The position numbers were made by a program, and so were the translations under genes. Below, piece by piece: positions 1 through 12,600 of a stretch of 64,000 nucleotides of DNA. Within the stretch, counting starts at the first letter, position 1; each line of letters begins with the position of its first letter. This stretch comes from Lepisosteus oculatus (taxonomy: Eukaryota; Chordata; Actinopteri; Semionotiformes; Lepisosteidae): assembly GCF_040954835.1 (NCBI RefSeq), contig NC_090696.1:59860222-59924221 (forward strand), in the 5' to 3' direction. Below the pieces are notes generated by a model. It was given only the letters and a program-made list of their open reading frames with translations, searched no databases and was not told where the DNA came from.

Positions 1-452
1 TTTAAATGTGGCCTTCCTTATGGAGGAAAATGTTTTAAAATTTTCAACATACCCTGAATGATGTTTTTATTTGGGCTTCAAATGTTCTAAAGATTTGAGT
101 TTCTGTCTTCTACTCTGCTACATAAATCAATCTCATAGCATTCGAGCAACAACAATGATGTGCTTCCAAGGTTTGTAAGTGTAACCATTTAATACCTTGT
201 GAGACGCAGGTGCATTTAGTTGTAGCCCCTAGTAGAACCGTGTTATTTCAAATATAATACGAGCTTGGTTGTAGCTGGAAACTACATATCTACATATCCA
301 TAGGGACTGAGTTGGGACCATTACACCCTTTTTACTTGACATATCAGTTCACATTAAAAACAGCTTACAGAGATAGAAAATCTGAAGGTCTTCATTTTTT
401 ATAATTATTGTATGCAAAAGACCCTTATGTGTATTACTTTAATCTATTTTAG

Positions 453-623
453 TGTCTATGGCATTGCTGCTCTTTGGAGTGGTCTGGTCTATCACGGGCA
501 AAGAGTGTCTGCCAGGTGGGAACCTTTTTGGGATTCTGACGCTGCTTCTGTGTGCTGTTGTCGGAGGGAAGCTGATGGGACTCGTTAAAATCCCTACTCT
601 ACCCCCCTTTCCTCCTCTCCTTG
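453..623 (+). CDS. slc9b2: slc9b2 exon A (first exon in window)
   Basis: The acceptor is a pyrimidine-rich tract ending in AG at 451-452 and the donor is GTAAGT at 624. The exon encodes two hydrophobic membrane segments around the conserved ECLPGGNLFGI motif, and ends with the PTLPPFPPLLG loop. It begins two bases into a codon and ends one base into a glycine codon. Confidence 0.93.
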
Positions 624-3600
624 GTAAGTAGTAGAAAGATTCAAGTTTCAAATCAAATCCTCTAACCCAGGCATCTCCAACCTGTCACTCCACAGTAAGA
701 ATAAATACTGAAGGGTTCCCATTCAAACCATATGTTTAGGATCCAGAATTTGCTACATGAACTTGTCAATGGACGAGTGCTGGCAAATATTATACAAACC
801 CACATTTATAGTTCATGCCACTTTCTGAAAGGAAAAGAAGAAACTGTAGTGTGGGTAAAAAAAATAAGCAATGTCTGGAAAATGCACAGCAAATGTTGTC
901 ATTTGTCACTGTCTAACAACAGTAAGCAGTGATTAACGATTGGGTTATGGTGATTTTATGTCTTTAAGAGGCTTAAATTTAAATTTTCCTTTAACAGTAG
1001 GTGTTGACGTTTGATTAAAATCATATGTAGAATTTTAAATTTGAATTTACTGTATGTAAACTACAGTACATCAGCTATGATGTTCAATAAATACTGTATA
1101 TACACATACTCTAGCTGTACTAACAATACAACAAATTTTTTTTTCAACAATTAAATGTTTTAAATGCTTATTAAAAACTTGCTAGTTTTCATCATCAGTG
1201 TTAAAAGCTGTTAGGACTTCTTCTTTCTTACATTGCCTTGTCTCTAGGCCGTGTTCTACCTCGATATTGTGTTGTTTGTTCAGTGTGTGGCCTTTTATGT
1301 GGTAAATTGTGCTCTGTTCTGATGGTTAAAAGCAAACACTGTGAGTATTTCACTGTATGAGACAAATCAACCTGCAGTACAAGACAAATTAGAAACTTCA
1401 AAAGAATACATACTGTACCGTAAAGGCTGGACTGGGGAATATATTGTAACTACTGTACATTCCTATTATTGATGCAAAGTCTTGAGGTAGCTTTTAACAG
1501 GAGTGTAGCAGCAATACATTAAAAAATCTTTACTCAAATAATTAATGGGCATAATTTATCTGCATGGGTGGCTTGGTTGCACAGTGGTTAGTCTTGCTAC
1601 CTTGCAGTGCTGGGGCCCTGGGTTCAATTCCAGATCTGCGATGCTGTCTGTGTGGAGATTGTATGTTTTCCCCGACATGCCCCGGTTTCCTCTCACAGTC
1701 CAAAGACTTACTGGTAGGGTAATTGACTGGCCTTGCTGTGAGTGCGTGCTTGTTTGTGTCTGTGCCCTGTGATGGGCTGGCATCCCATCCAGGGTGTATC
1801 TTGCCTTGAGCATGTTGACTGTCCTCCACAACCCTATACTGGATAAGAAAATTAGTGGTATTCTGTGTGATTTCTTTTACCAGGAATTTTATACTCCCTA
1901 CCATTTTTCAGCATTATATACTGTTTGTATATATTCAGTTTTGTGTATTAAAGTTAATTTAAATATTTTTTGAATGTCAAGCACAGATCTTTCTGTTGAT
2001 TACTTCACTCAACTAATAGAGTCACAGTTCAAACAGTCTACAGAAGGCTTCAGTCATGTAGAATGTGTCTTGTCCCGCTACATGTGGTGCATTGTGTAGT
2101 TTGTAATAGTTAAAAAAACTGCATTTCAAATTGTTATAAACATAAAGAGAAAATAATATATATGTATATATTTTGACTGCTAGTCTTTTTTTTACCATAA
2201 CCTTACTTTTACTTTTTAAAATGTGATATTCTGTCTGCCAATCATATTTTAGTGCTATAACATGTTGTTTGCCAGATAAATATTTTGTTCAAGTGAGTCA
2301 GAAAAGAGAAACTGTAAAAGACACTTCCTAAATTAACAGTCACTCCCTTAATGTATTGATTTGTAAGTATCTAAACCATCAAAAAGAAATAATTCTTGTA
2401 TAAACATATCAACACTTATGAGCTATTTATCTGGACATAAAAAGGAGCCATTTCAGACTGTACAAGTTTTCTTATGTTTAAAAGCAAATTTGTTTAATTG
2501 TCACAATTGTTTTTTTCTTGCGCTTTAAAAAACTGTGAATCATTCAACCACAAAGCCACTTCTCCTCTATATGTGTGTTAAAGTTTTACTTGATAATCCT
2601 TGAGGACTTTAGCCTTGTATAATAAACATTTCAATACATGCATGTGCTGTCTAGAAATCAAAGCCCGTCTGAAATTTAAATCCAGGTCGAAGTCTAGCAT
2701 GAGAAATACAAAGCCATCTCTTATTTTTCTGACCACATTTTTTAGGCCCACAGTTTTTATCAATTGGAAGCTTCACATAAACGTACATGTCCATGTTTAG
2801 ATATGTTTGCTCGTCTATATTATTATCTTTAATACTTTTATAGAACCACTTTCAGTGCTTGTGGTTTTGAAACTGTGTTATAATATGATGCTCCATCTTG
2901 TTTTCAGGGATGTTGCTGGCTGGCTTTCTTCTCCGCAATGTCCCAGTTGTCTCTGAGGCTGTCAACATTCATTTCCAGTGGTCTTCCTCTTTGAGGAATA
3001 TTGCCCTCGCAATCATCCTGACCAGAGCAGGGCTAGGACTTGATCCACAGGTACAGTTGGCAAGGGCTAAAGATCTTTAAACTCCATGCGTCCTTCAATT
3101 CCTATAAAAATAAAGCACAGCGATGTTGCAGTAAAATTATGAGCCATTTTGTTTCTCATTTCTAATGAGTTCAGAAAAAAAACTCTTAAAACTGAAGAGG
3201 TCAACAGATTAAGTACAGTCTGCTCTTTTACAATTTGACCTGCATTTGTTAATGGTACAGCTGTTTGAGCTGTTTGATGAACTGTTATGTCCCTGCTATG
3301 TAGTTAACCCACTGATTGATAAAGGGTTTGACATTTTCTTGCCAGCAACCAATCAAATGAAATTCATGGTTGTGCAGATAATTTAGCCATTGGCCCCCCA
3401 TTGACACAGTATGTGACAAAGTAATTTAAAGTAATTTAGAGTCATATATTGCATTAAACTGGTACTGCCACCATATGTGAAAGAGAGGTATAATGGATTG
3501 TGCAAATGTTTTACACATGGATATTAAGCAAAATCACAAGTAATGAGAACAGAAACATAGATGATTGAATCTTGGTACATTTCTGTTATGGGATGTGACA

Positions 3601-6600
3601 CACTATCACATAAAAGTATAGCAAAATTAGTATCGGGTATGACCAATCTGTATTCATGAATAGACTATTAGAAGTTCTGTCGATCTACAGCTACAGCTGC
3701 AGCTACTTGGTGGTCTTGGTTGTCTTCCTGTTGACAAAATTTGTGAGTTGGTCCCTCAGATGTTTACTATTGGACTTTTTCAGGCAAAAAAAAGTTGGTG
3801 CAAGATCTCAGTATTGTTTTCTCAAAGTTCTATCATTGTAATCCAACCAGCCATGGTCTTCTGTTATTATGATTGAAATTACATTGACTTGCTGGATCAG
3901 AGAAACTGTTATCTTTTTTGTCATTGTTAATTACAAAAAAGTAAGGTTGTAAGGTTGCCCACCAAAGACAATATTGTCTTAAAGGAAATTCCTCCCTATA
4001 TCCTCAGAAAGGTGACTTTAGGCATAACACTCATCATGACATCTTCACACCTCGTCTTTCTTAAGAAACAATGTTCATTAATGAATAAACAACTCCACCA
4101 GGCAGTGCTGCCTAATCAGGAGGTTTTTGACCCATAATTTCATTTTTTCAGCTCTAGGTGTTATCCTTGTCTGTAAATGATTTCACAGATGTATCAAACA
4201 GTTGTGAAAGTTCCAGGTCAGTATGGTGATACTCTGCCTTGAACCTTGCCTGTCCCCTACAGTGCCCTGGACTGATTTTGACAGATGCTTAGACATCTTG
4301 TTTTGATCTATTTTAACTCAAATACCATGGTAAAGGTATTTTTATAACAACAAATTTGGAGGTCTCCCACTTCATCTGCAAGATGCCACAACTAATGAGT
4401 ACAGAAAGGAACCAGGCCATTGGGATGATGGTGCTGCAGTGTTGCAACATCTTAATGTCCTCCCATTTCAGGTCTGTTAGACAGTGTTAGGAAGACTGGT
4501 ATCGCTATCGATTGTCCTTTAGTATTGACATGTCGTGATACACCTCTTGTCACAGTGGCAGGATGGGTCCAGGACAATAGCTGTGGCAGATGCTCTTATT
4601 GGAACTTTGAACAAACAATTTTGTGACAGAACTATCTCAGGATGTCTGACAGACAGGTTTGCGTTGCTCTAGGCCTTATCACGGCTTACACATCAACATA
4701 GACTTTCTAGGCAACGTAAGTCAGCAAAAGGAGGTAGTGTTAGTTGCAGGAGGTGAGAAGATACTATTTGCTTTGGCAAACTGAAGATTAAAACGATTCC
4801 CCTGAGGACGACAATTTACATAAAACTGTGTTGTTGAACAAGATGGTTTTAGTAGATGTGAAGCTTCGGTGTAAGGAATATTTAATACTAAATTCTAATC
4901 CAAACCTTTGGCTGTGGAAAATAGTGTCATTCCTCAGTGTTGTTTCAAACATGGCAGTGTTCTCTCACGCCACAGCCAGGACTACAATGAAGTTTCTTTG
5001 AGCACACACAGTTCCAGTGTCAGATTAACCTTCGTAATTGCCCAGCATTAACCCATTTGAAACCCAAGTGTGAGGAGTTGGGTTATCAGCATCACCACTG
5101 CTAGTCATGTAGTTGGCACTGGCCTTGCAACATTGTTATACAGCTGACCTACAAACTTATAATGTAATTTATAATGTATCATAAATGTTAGACATGTCAG
5201 AGCACAAGATCATCACACGCTTTACTTGAAATTATTCATCACTGCGTGTTTTCAGTTTTCACAAGGGTGGGCAGTGGTCATTTCGGCCGTCCCATGAAAG
5301 GTGTCAGAGGGACACAAAGTTTCATTTCTCCCCTGGAATTGTGTTTATGTGTCTATGAAATATATGTGTTATGAAGCTGTGGCAGGAGAACAATATGGGC
5401 AGGAGAGAACTGTAAATTCACGTAGCTGTGGTATAGTTTTAAAAGTACTCTCCATGAGAAATACTTGAAGGGCACATCTAGGCTTTGAATTTGTGTTCAA
5501 GTAAAAGGGTTAAAATGGAAGTGGATTGTTGAGGACGGCAGAGTTAGGAGAAACCAGTTATTGATGCCTTTAATAAAAACCTTCCCACATGCATTGCACA
5601 TAAAGAGAATTTATCAGGTTGTATTTGGTACACTTTAGTGTTGTACATGTATACTGTATTTAGTAAATGTGATGACGAGTAAAGTAAAACAATGATAGGT
5701 CTGAAGGATAAGAGTGATATTTCTCGTTTGTTTTTTGATAAGTACAAAAAATGCCTCAGTGTATTATTTTATTCACTGTGTAAATACTATGTCTGAAGTA
5801 GTGGTTATGGTATTAAAAAAGCAAGAAATAAATGAGCATGACTTTAATTATTTGAAGACCTGTATTTTACAATAACCGATCTGTTGTTTAGAAGTGTCAC
5901 AATCATTATAATTTTCTTGTGGTTTCAAAAAACATCAAAGGGTGTTTTACTCTTGACCGCTATGAAGTCATTTATAATAGTATGCCTCCTAGGGTTTTGT
6001 CAAATAGCCAAGACGTCTATTAGCTAAGAAGTCTGTGTCACTCAAAAGACCTATTTGTAACAATACTTTACAAGCCTTTGTCTAGACTACTGCCCAAGGA
6101 CCTTTATGATTGACGAGGAGTTTCTAAAATAGTCCTTTGGAATAAGCATTTCATTTTTAGGTTAAACGGATCACTAAACCAATTTAACAAAACAATTTAG
6201 TTTAGTATAGTTTGGTATATAATTATAATTTTAGTATAGATTGATTATTTATTCATACATTTTGTACGCCAAAAGGAAACATTCTTCCAGAGCTTCATTG
6301 CGGTGTAAAAATGAAAAAATCTAGTGGCAAAATGTGAAGTTACATTATATTCAATGTGTTTTCAGAGGTCCTTTTTAGCACTTATAACAGAAATCCAAGA
6401 AAAAATAAGCCCATAAACCCCATTTCACTAGGGTATCAAGTAACCCCCTGGTTTGGTTTGGCATAGAGGGGCTCTCATTAGCTCATCCTTTATAGACAGA
6501 CTCATCTCTCAAACCATATTAAAGCCAAACAGCAATAAAAATATTATCGGTATTATACATACATTCCCTGAGTTTGCCTGTAACTACTGCATTTGAATGT

Positions 6601-9600
6601 AAAGCTTCGATCCATCTGTTTTCTAACAGCTCTATCCCATACAGGGTCACGGAGGAGCCAGACCCTATCCTGGCAAGCAATGGGCACAAGACGGGGTACA
6701 CCCTGGATACGCCAGTCCACACACAGACACAGACACTCACACACTGACAAACACTCCTAGAAGCAAATTAACTTCCCAGTCTGTCTTTGTAGCATGGGAG
6801 GAAATGGGAGCACCAGAGCAAACCCACTTGAATAGAGGGAGAACATACAAACTCCACACAGATGGCACCCCAGGTGCTGAACCCGGGGCTCCAGCACTGT
6901 GAGGCAGCAATACTAACCACTGTCAACCATGCCTCCCCAGTGCAAAAAATTGTGCCACTGTTATTTGTATTTTTGATTATTGTTAATGTTCTTTTTCAGG
7001 CTCTTAAAAAACTGAAAGCAGTGTGCTTACGGCTCGCAATGGGACCCTGTACAATAGAGGCGTGTTCCGTGGCCATCCTCAGTCACTTCATGATGAATCT
7101 GCCTTGGATCTGGGGGTTCATCTTGGGGTAAGAAAAGACAAGCCATCTTTACTTTTTTCACATGGCAAAGAAGGGAAAAGATGTTACATGGGCGGAGCCC
7201 GAATTAGTTTGTCTAGTGGACCCTATGCAGTTGTTTTTTTGAAGTCGTGGATCTGAGTATAAATAGTAACAGGAACGGTAAGTCCTATTCAGCTAAGTAA
7301 GTACTTATCCAAGAGCCGTAACTCTTCACTCTTCTGAAGTCAGGGGAGAAGCCTTGTCCAAGAACGAGAACCACATGCAGGTTAAGTCTTCAGGGAACGC
7401 AGGAAGTGTAGCTCACTAGGGTAACCCAATACTGAGCACTGAAGCTACTGCAAGTAACCCTAATGTATCCTAGAGCTGGGGGTGTATGGTGGTGAACAGA
7501 AAAGCTGATTGGGTAACTAGCCCTAAGGTCTATGCCTTCTCAAATTGACTAAGGTAGAGGTACTGTATGTCTCTGGTTGGGGGAGGCTGATACCTTAACA
7601 AAAGACATGTTTTTAGCTATGCTTTTTTTCAGGTTTTACTATTTAGTTTCCTAAATGTGTTTTTGGCCATCATAAAATAGGTTGTAGTGTAGATTGTTTT
7701 GATGAAGCAGAAATACTGTACCATGGATTGCTTTGGGTTCAGGCGGCAGTTGGAGAAAGCTTATCAAAAGGTCTGAGATACACATGACCTGCACCTATCT
7801 TGTTTTTAAAGTTTTCAACTTTTAAATCTGAAGGGAAGCAAAATAAGTTACAATGAGATATAATGAGAAGCTTACACATAAGAGTCTGATGTTTTTTCCT
7901 GTATAGTGATGTAACTCATTTACACCCTCAAAGCAACTATATACACTTGAGCAGTTTATAGAATGGCAACTTCATTGATGAAAATGGTATGGTACAGTGA
8001 GAGCTACTGTATGTTGTGATATTATATCAGTGTCATATCATGTAAAACTTTTCAATTACTGTTTGTCCTTCTCAACAAGACACAGAAAATATATGGGGAT
8101 ACGTTTACAGTACATTTATTAAATTTGATAGCAGATTTCTGAAGAGGCTTGGTTCACAGAAGGCTTGGTTCCTGAACCATCCTCCTGTGCCTGGTGCATC
8201 CTGAACCTGTAGTACACAATGTGCACTCCCAGACACGGCACAGTCCCTTAAGAGCATCACCCTGACTTAAAGCCGTCCCATGTCCAGGTTTGTTTTAGGC
8301 GCTGTGTCTCCAGCTGTGGTGGTCCCCTCCATGTTGCTTTTACAAAAGCAGGGTTACGGCGTTGAGCAGGGCATTCCCACACTTCTGATGGCGGCGGGCA
8401 GCTTTGATGACATCCTGGCCATCACTGGATTCACAACCTGTATGGGGATGGCATTCTCTACCGGTAAGGACAGCCCAACACTGATTTCACACCCTGCAAA
8501 ATTTCAAATATGTTCCAGCACATAGAGTATGGTTTTGGTTCTGTTCTTCATGCCACAGAAGGCATAAGCCCACAAAAAACTGCACATATCTTCCAGAGTA
8601 ATTACTTTTGCATTGGGTTTCTAGAATGTAAACTAAAATGCAAATAATTCCATTTTTATTAGAAAATTCCCATTCGGTGTAGAGTTTCAAGAAAATATTA
8701 AATGTGACAACGCCTAAGACTAGATAACTAAACTAAAACTAAATATTCTTTTAAGAATATGAAGAAGAGTGAAATACATAGGAGCTGATGTTCTCTTAAC
8801 ATGTGCACTTTTCTCAGAGGCATTTCAGTACTAGTTAAAGAACCTCTCTCGTTATTGCATCAATTATATTGTAAATGGAATTTCATTAGTGAAAGAACGT
8901 TGCCGTTAATAATAAGGTACACACGAACATTGAGCCACCAGCACCATTATACTGTACCTCAGATAGAGTAAATTGCTTCACCAGTTAAATTAACGGGATA
9001 TATTAAGAAGATTTTAGATTTTACAAGCCCTGAGTTAAATTTATCTACACCCCTACTCATACTAACAATGCCTGTACTGTCCAGGTAGTCGGGACCTCGA
9101 TTTAACATCTCATTTCAAGGACAGCGCCCCCTGTTGCACAGTGTCCCCAGTCACCAGGCTGGTTAGGAAATTCTGGTTCAGAGAGGTCATAGGGTCTGTT
9201 CTGCCAATTTAAAAATAACTCTAATCTCCTCAGCAAACCTTTTTTTTAAATCATTAAATCATAGGTAAAAGTATTGTGGTATTGTGGCTATTAGTTACAT
9301 ACTAGAGCAAAAAGCTCATTTGTTATAGTTATTACAATACCTTGAGTCAGATTTATAGAAGAGGGATACCTGTGATTGCTAATTTTTGGTATATTAAGGG
9401 AACATGAGATTAAATGTTAATAATTTTAAAGGAGAAAAATACAAATTAAACAATCAAAAAGCCAGCCTTCCAATAATATTAAAAATATCAAAATAATGCC
9501 GTACAGTATGTTGCACCAGACACAATAAAATCACAAGCAAGCCTGACTCTCTATATTAATTTTATATTCATGTTATCTGTTGTCATTCATTAACAATTTT

Positions 9601-12600
9601 AAGATAAATGCCACACATACAGACAATAAAAAATAAAGTATTATAACTTATTCAGAGATTGTAGTTGCGATCATGACTTTCTCAATGTACCATACTTCCA
9701 CCTAGTGGTATGTTAATGCAAATGAAGTAAATAGCTCCAGTATAGAGGATCCTGTAGTCACATGTGTGTATATAGCTCCAGTTTCTTCCTACAGTCCAAA
9801 AACTTACTGGTAGGATAATTAGCTTCTATGAAAATTGGCCCTTGTGTGAGTGTGTCCAAGGCTGTATTATCCAATAGGCACAGTAGGCACTGTACCTAGG
9901 GCCTATAAACTAAAAGGCATATGAAAAAAATATTTGCCAATGTTTTTTTTAGTTGTATGATAAAAAGTGTAACAAAGATCTCTTCTTGAATAAATAATAG
10001 ATAGCAAGATTAGGCGACCTGAAAAAACAACATTCAGGATAATTTCGATAACTAAATTTCCCACAGAATTACGTAGATACACACATAAACATGCATCAAC
10101 CAACAGGCCTGTGAAACAGAAGTAGAACTACAAGGACCTTAATCCAGCCCCAGGGACCACACACAAGGCAGGAACACAGGGACAATTTAGAGATGCCAGT
10201 TAACCTAGTCAACGTGTCTTTGGAAGGTGTCAGGAAAGCATAGCACACAGAAAAAACCCACCCACAAACAGGAAAAAACATGCAACTCCCAGACAGAATC
10301 CGCCCCAGTCCAGAATCAGACTTGATCCCTAGAAGCTATGAGGCACCAAAGCCAATTAGCAAACCGCTGTGCCGGCCTTTTTACACATATTATCTACTGT
10401 TATATCAGGAACTGACTCAGTTTCAGTTTTAGTCAGCAGTGAAATGTAGTTGAACAGTATGAAGACATTTTTGTCTTTTCAGTTCTCTTTTTGTGTACAG
10501 ATATTCTCAGAAAGAAAACCAGATGTAAACATTCTCACACTGCAGCTCATTATGAGGGTAGAGTTACTGAATATTTTCAGGGTTTGATGTTTGAAATGAC
10601 ATTTTGTGGAAACTGCGTTCCTGCTCCCTCCCAGACATGACAGGACAAGCTCTGAATTCATATTTCTTCTAGAAAAACTGCTTTCTGACCATGGTTGAAG
10701 CACAACTGAGGGCAAAGGTCCTGGTTAGTTCAGGTTTATCTTTCATCACTCTTTTGGAAAAGTCAGCAAGCTTTTAGTTTTGGGAGTTTGTTTAAACACA
10801 AGCCTTACACTGTGTGTCCTTCCTGGTTTTCCTGAGGTCGCTTCAAGGTGTTGGAGTCTGTACCCACTATTGTCTTTGTCCTTTTGCATTCTTCCTGGGC
10901 TTCTTGTGCAGGATCCACCATATACAATGTCTTCAGAGGGATCATGGAAGTGGCCGGAGGAATAATCGCTGGAGTGGTTTTGGGCTTTTTTATTCGTTTT
11001 TTCCCTAGCAAAGACCAGGTAAACTTCCGTGCTATAATGACAAACAAATCTCGTGTTGTTCCTTTTCCTTTTCAAATGTCAGTTGTTTTTTTACTCCCAC
11101 CCAATTTGAAATAGCAAGTGGAGTGGGTTTTGTTCTCCAAACCCTGTGAAACCTCTATAAGGAGAGAATGAGGAAGCGTAGACACAGTCCTCCTGCCTGC
11201 TCCCACTTTCAATTCCCTTGTCTTTCCACACGTCACAGGAAACGCAACTCCGGGCTGTTCAGCAGGTTCAGCACCAGTGTTCAGTTCAGAAACACGGCTG
11301 TCACTTCTCAAGCTTGTGAGAGGCTGTGGGTGGCGCTGTCCCATGCTCTCATCAGCAGTGCTCAGCCAGCTATGAGCCGGCCCTTGGAGAATCCCAGTCA
11401 CAGCCGGCCAGAGTGACATGGCCAGAGCTCGAATGTGTGATGCAAGAGCTCGACATGTGCTCAGGCGAGGATTTCTGCTGGTTGAGCCTTTCAGGAAGGC
11501 GCCTTTCAAGTATTACTTTAAAGTCATTTACATTGCCCATAGGAATCATTTTGTTCATTTCAGTTACTGTCAAGGGAAGATCAGCCTTGCTGCATCATCA
11601 ATGGATCAAATTTATAGTTTCAGAAACAGATATAACCCAGATAGGTAAAACTTAATTTCGCCATTACATTTTTTAAATAATCAAAAAATAAAATAAAAAT
11701 TAATTAACCTGTGATAAGATGATGTTACTGTGTATTTAGAAGGTGTGGGATTAACCTTTGGATGTTGTTACAAACACTGCATGTGTTTGAAAAAGTTTCC
11801 AATTTGTTTTTCTTAATGTCATGGATGCAGTATACTATACACCTAATTCCAGTGTCTTCAATAGCTTTATCTACTACCTCAAAATGACTAAAGGGGGCTT
11901 AGAGGCCTTTTACTGACACATTCATGCTTTTTAAAAGACAGTTTTATTAGTCTCCAGCAACTCTATGTAGTTCCGAAGATTTATCTTTCTTGTGTAACGT
12001 GAAGAGAATCTGTCGTAAAAGCATATTGTTTTAAGTTTTTAGGCTGAAAAAGTAGACGAGCAATTTGTTGGTGCTAGCTGACGTAAACCTACTGTATGAT
12101 CTAAGTCTGAGACAGCAGCATATGTGTTTTTTACTAAACTGTGAGCCACCTCATGGTGTGACTGGGGTGAGAACTGAATGCTGACCCCTGGCCTAAAATG
12201 TTCAGAAAAGTGAGAAAGTGACTGGAGCGATTGAGCAAGAATACACGACCTTGGCTCTTACATCTTCATTCTGTTGCAGGATTTGTAGCTCAATTAGTTT
12301 CTTATTTAATTAAAGGACTCTTAATCATTTGATCATGCTTATAATGATCACTGAAAACATTTCTTAAGGAAAAAACGGCTTGTGATATGAAAGAGTCAGT
12401 TAACCCCTTGGACAGAGACAAAAGGGCTTCGCTCTGAGTCCATCTCGTCTTCCATCTTGAAGTCCAACAATTAGTCATAATTGAAGCAAAACAAAGCTCT
12501 TGCCATGATAACATGAAGCAGGTTAGGCTGTGTGCCTTCTTTAATTCTGTTTTTCTTTTCTTTTAGAAAGACCTAGTGATGAAGAGGTCTTTCCTGCTCC

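Larger units (their letters stand above)
3051..6999 (+). other. slc9b2 intron B
   Basis: The intron contains a decayed Tc1/mariner-like transposase at 4383-5110 and a reversed SINE at 6608-6942. The rest is unremarkable AT-rich sequence. Confidence 0.8.
8464..10911 (+). other. slc9b2 intron D
   Basis: The intron holds short fragments: about 95 bases of the large dispersed repeat at 9095-9190, a piece of SINE at 9775-9870 and a reversed SINE-like element at 10110-10375. No exon was seen. Confidence 0.65.

Noticed and set aside
1..452. Upstream slc9b2 exon at the start of the window
   Set aside because: No acceptor/donor pair with matching phase and no NHA2-like N-terminal sequence was seen, so earlier exons must lie outside.
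11072..11509. 145-codon minus-strand open frame in slc9b2 intron E
   Set aside because: Low-complexity reading with no homology; overlapping frames on the other strand are equally long. Nothing supports expression.
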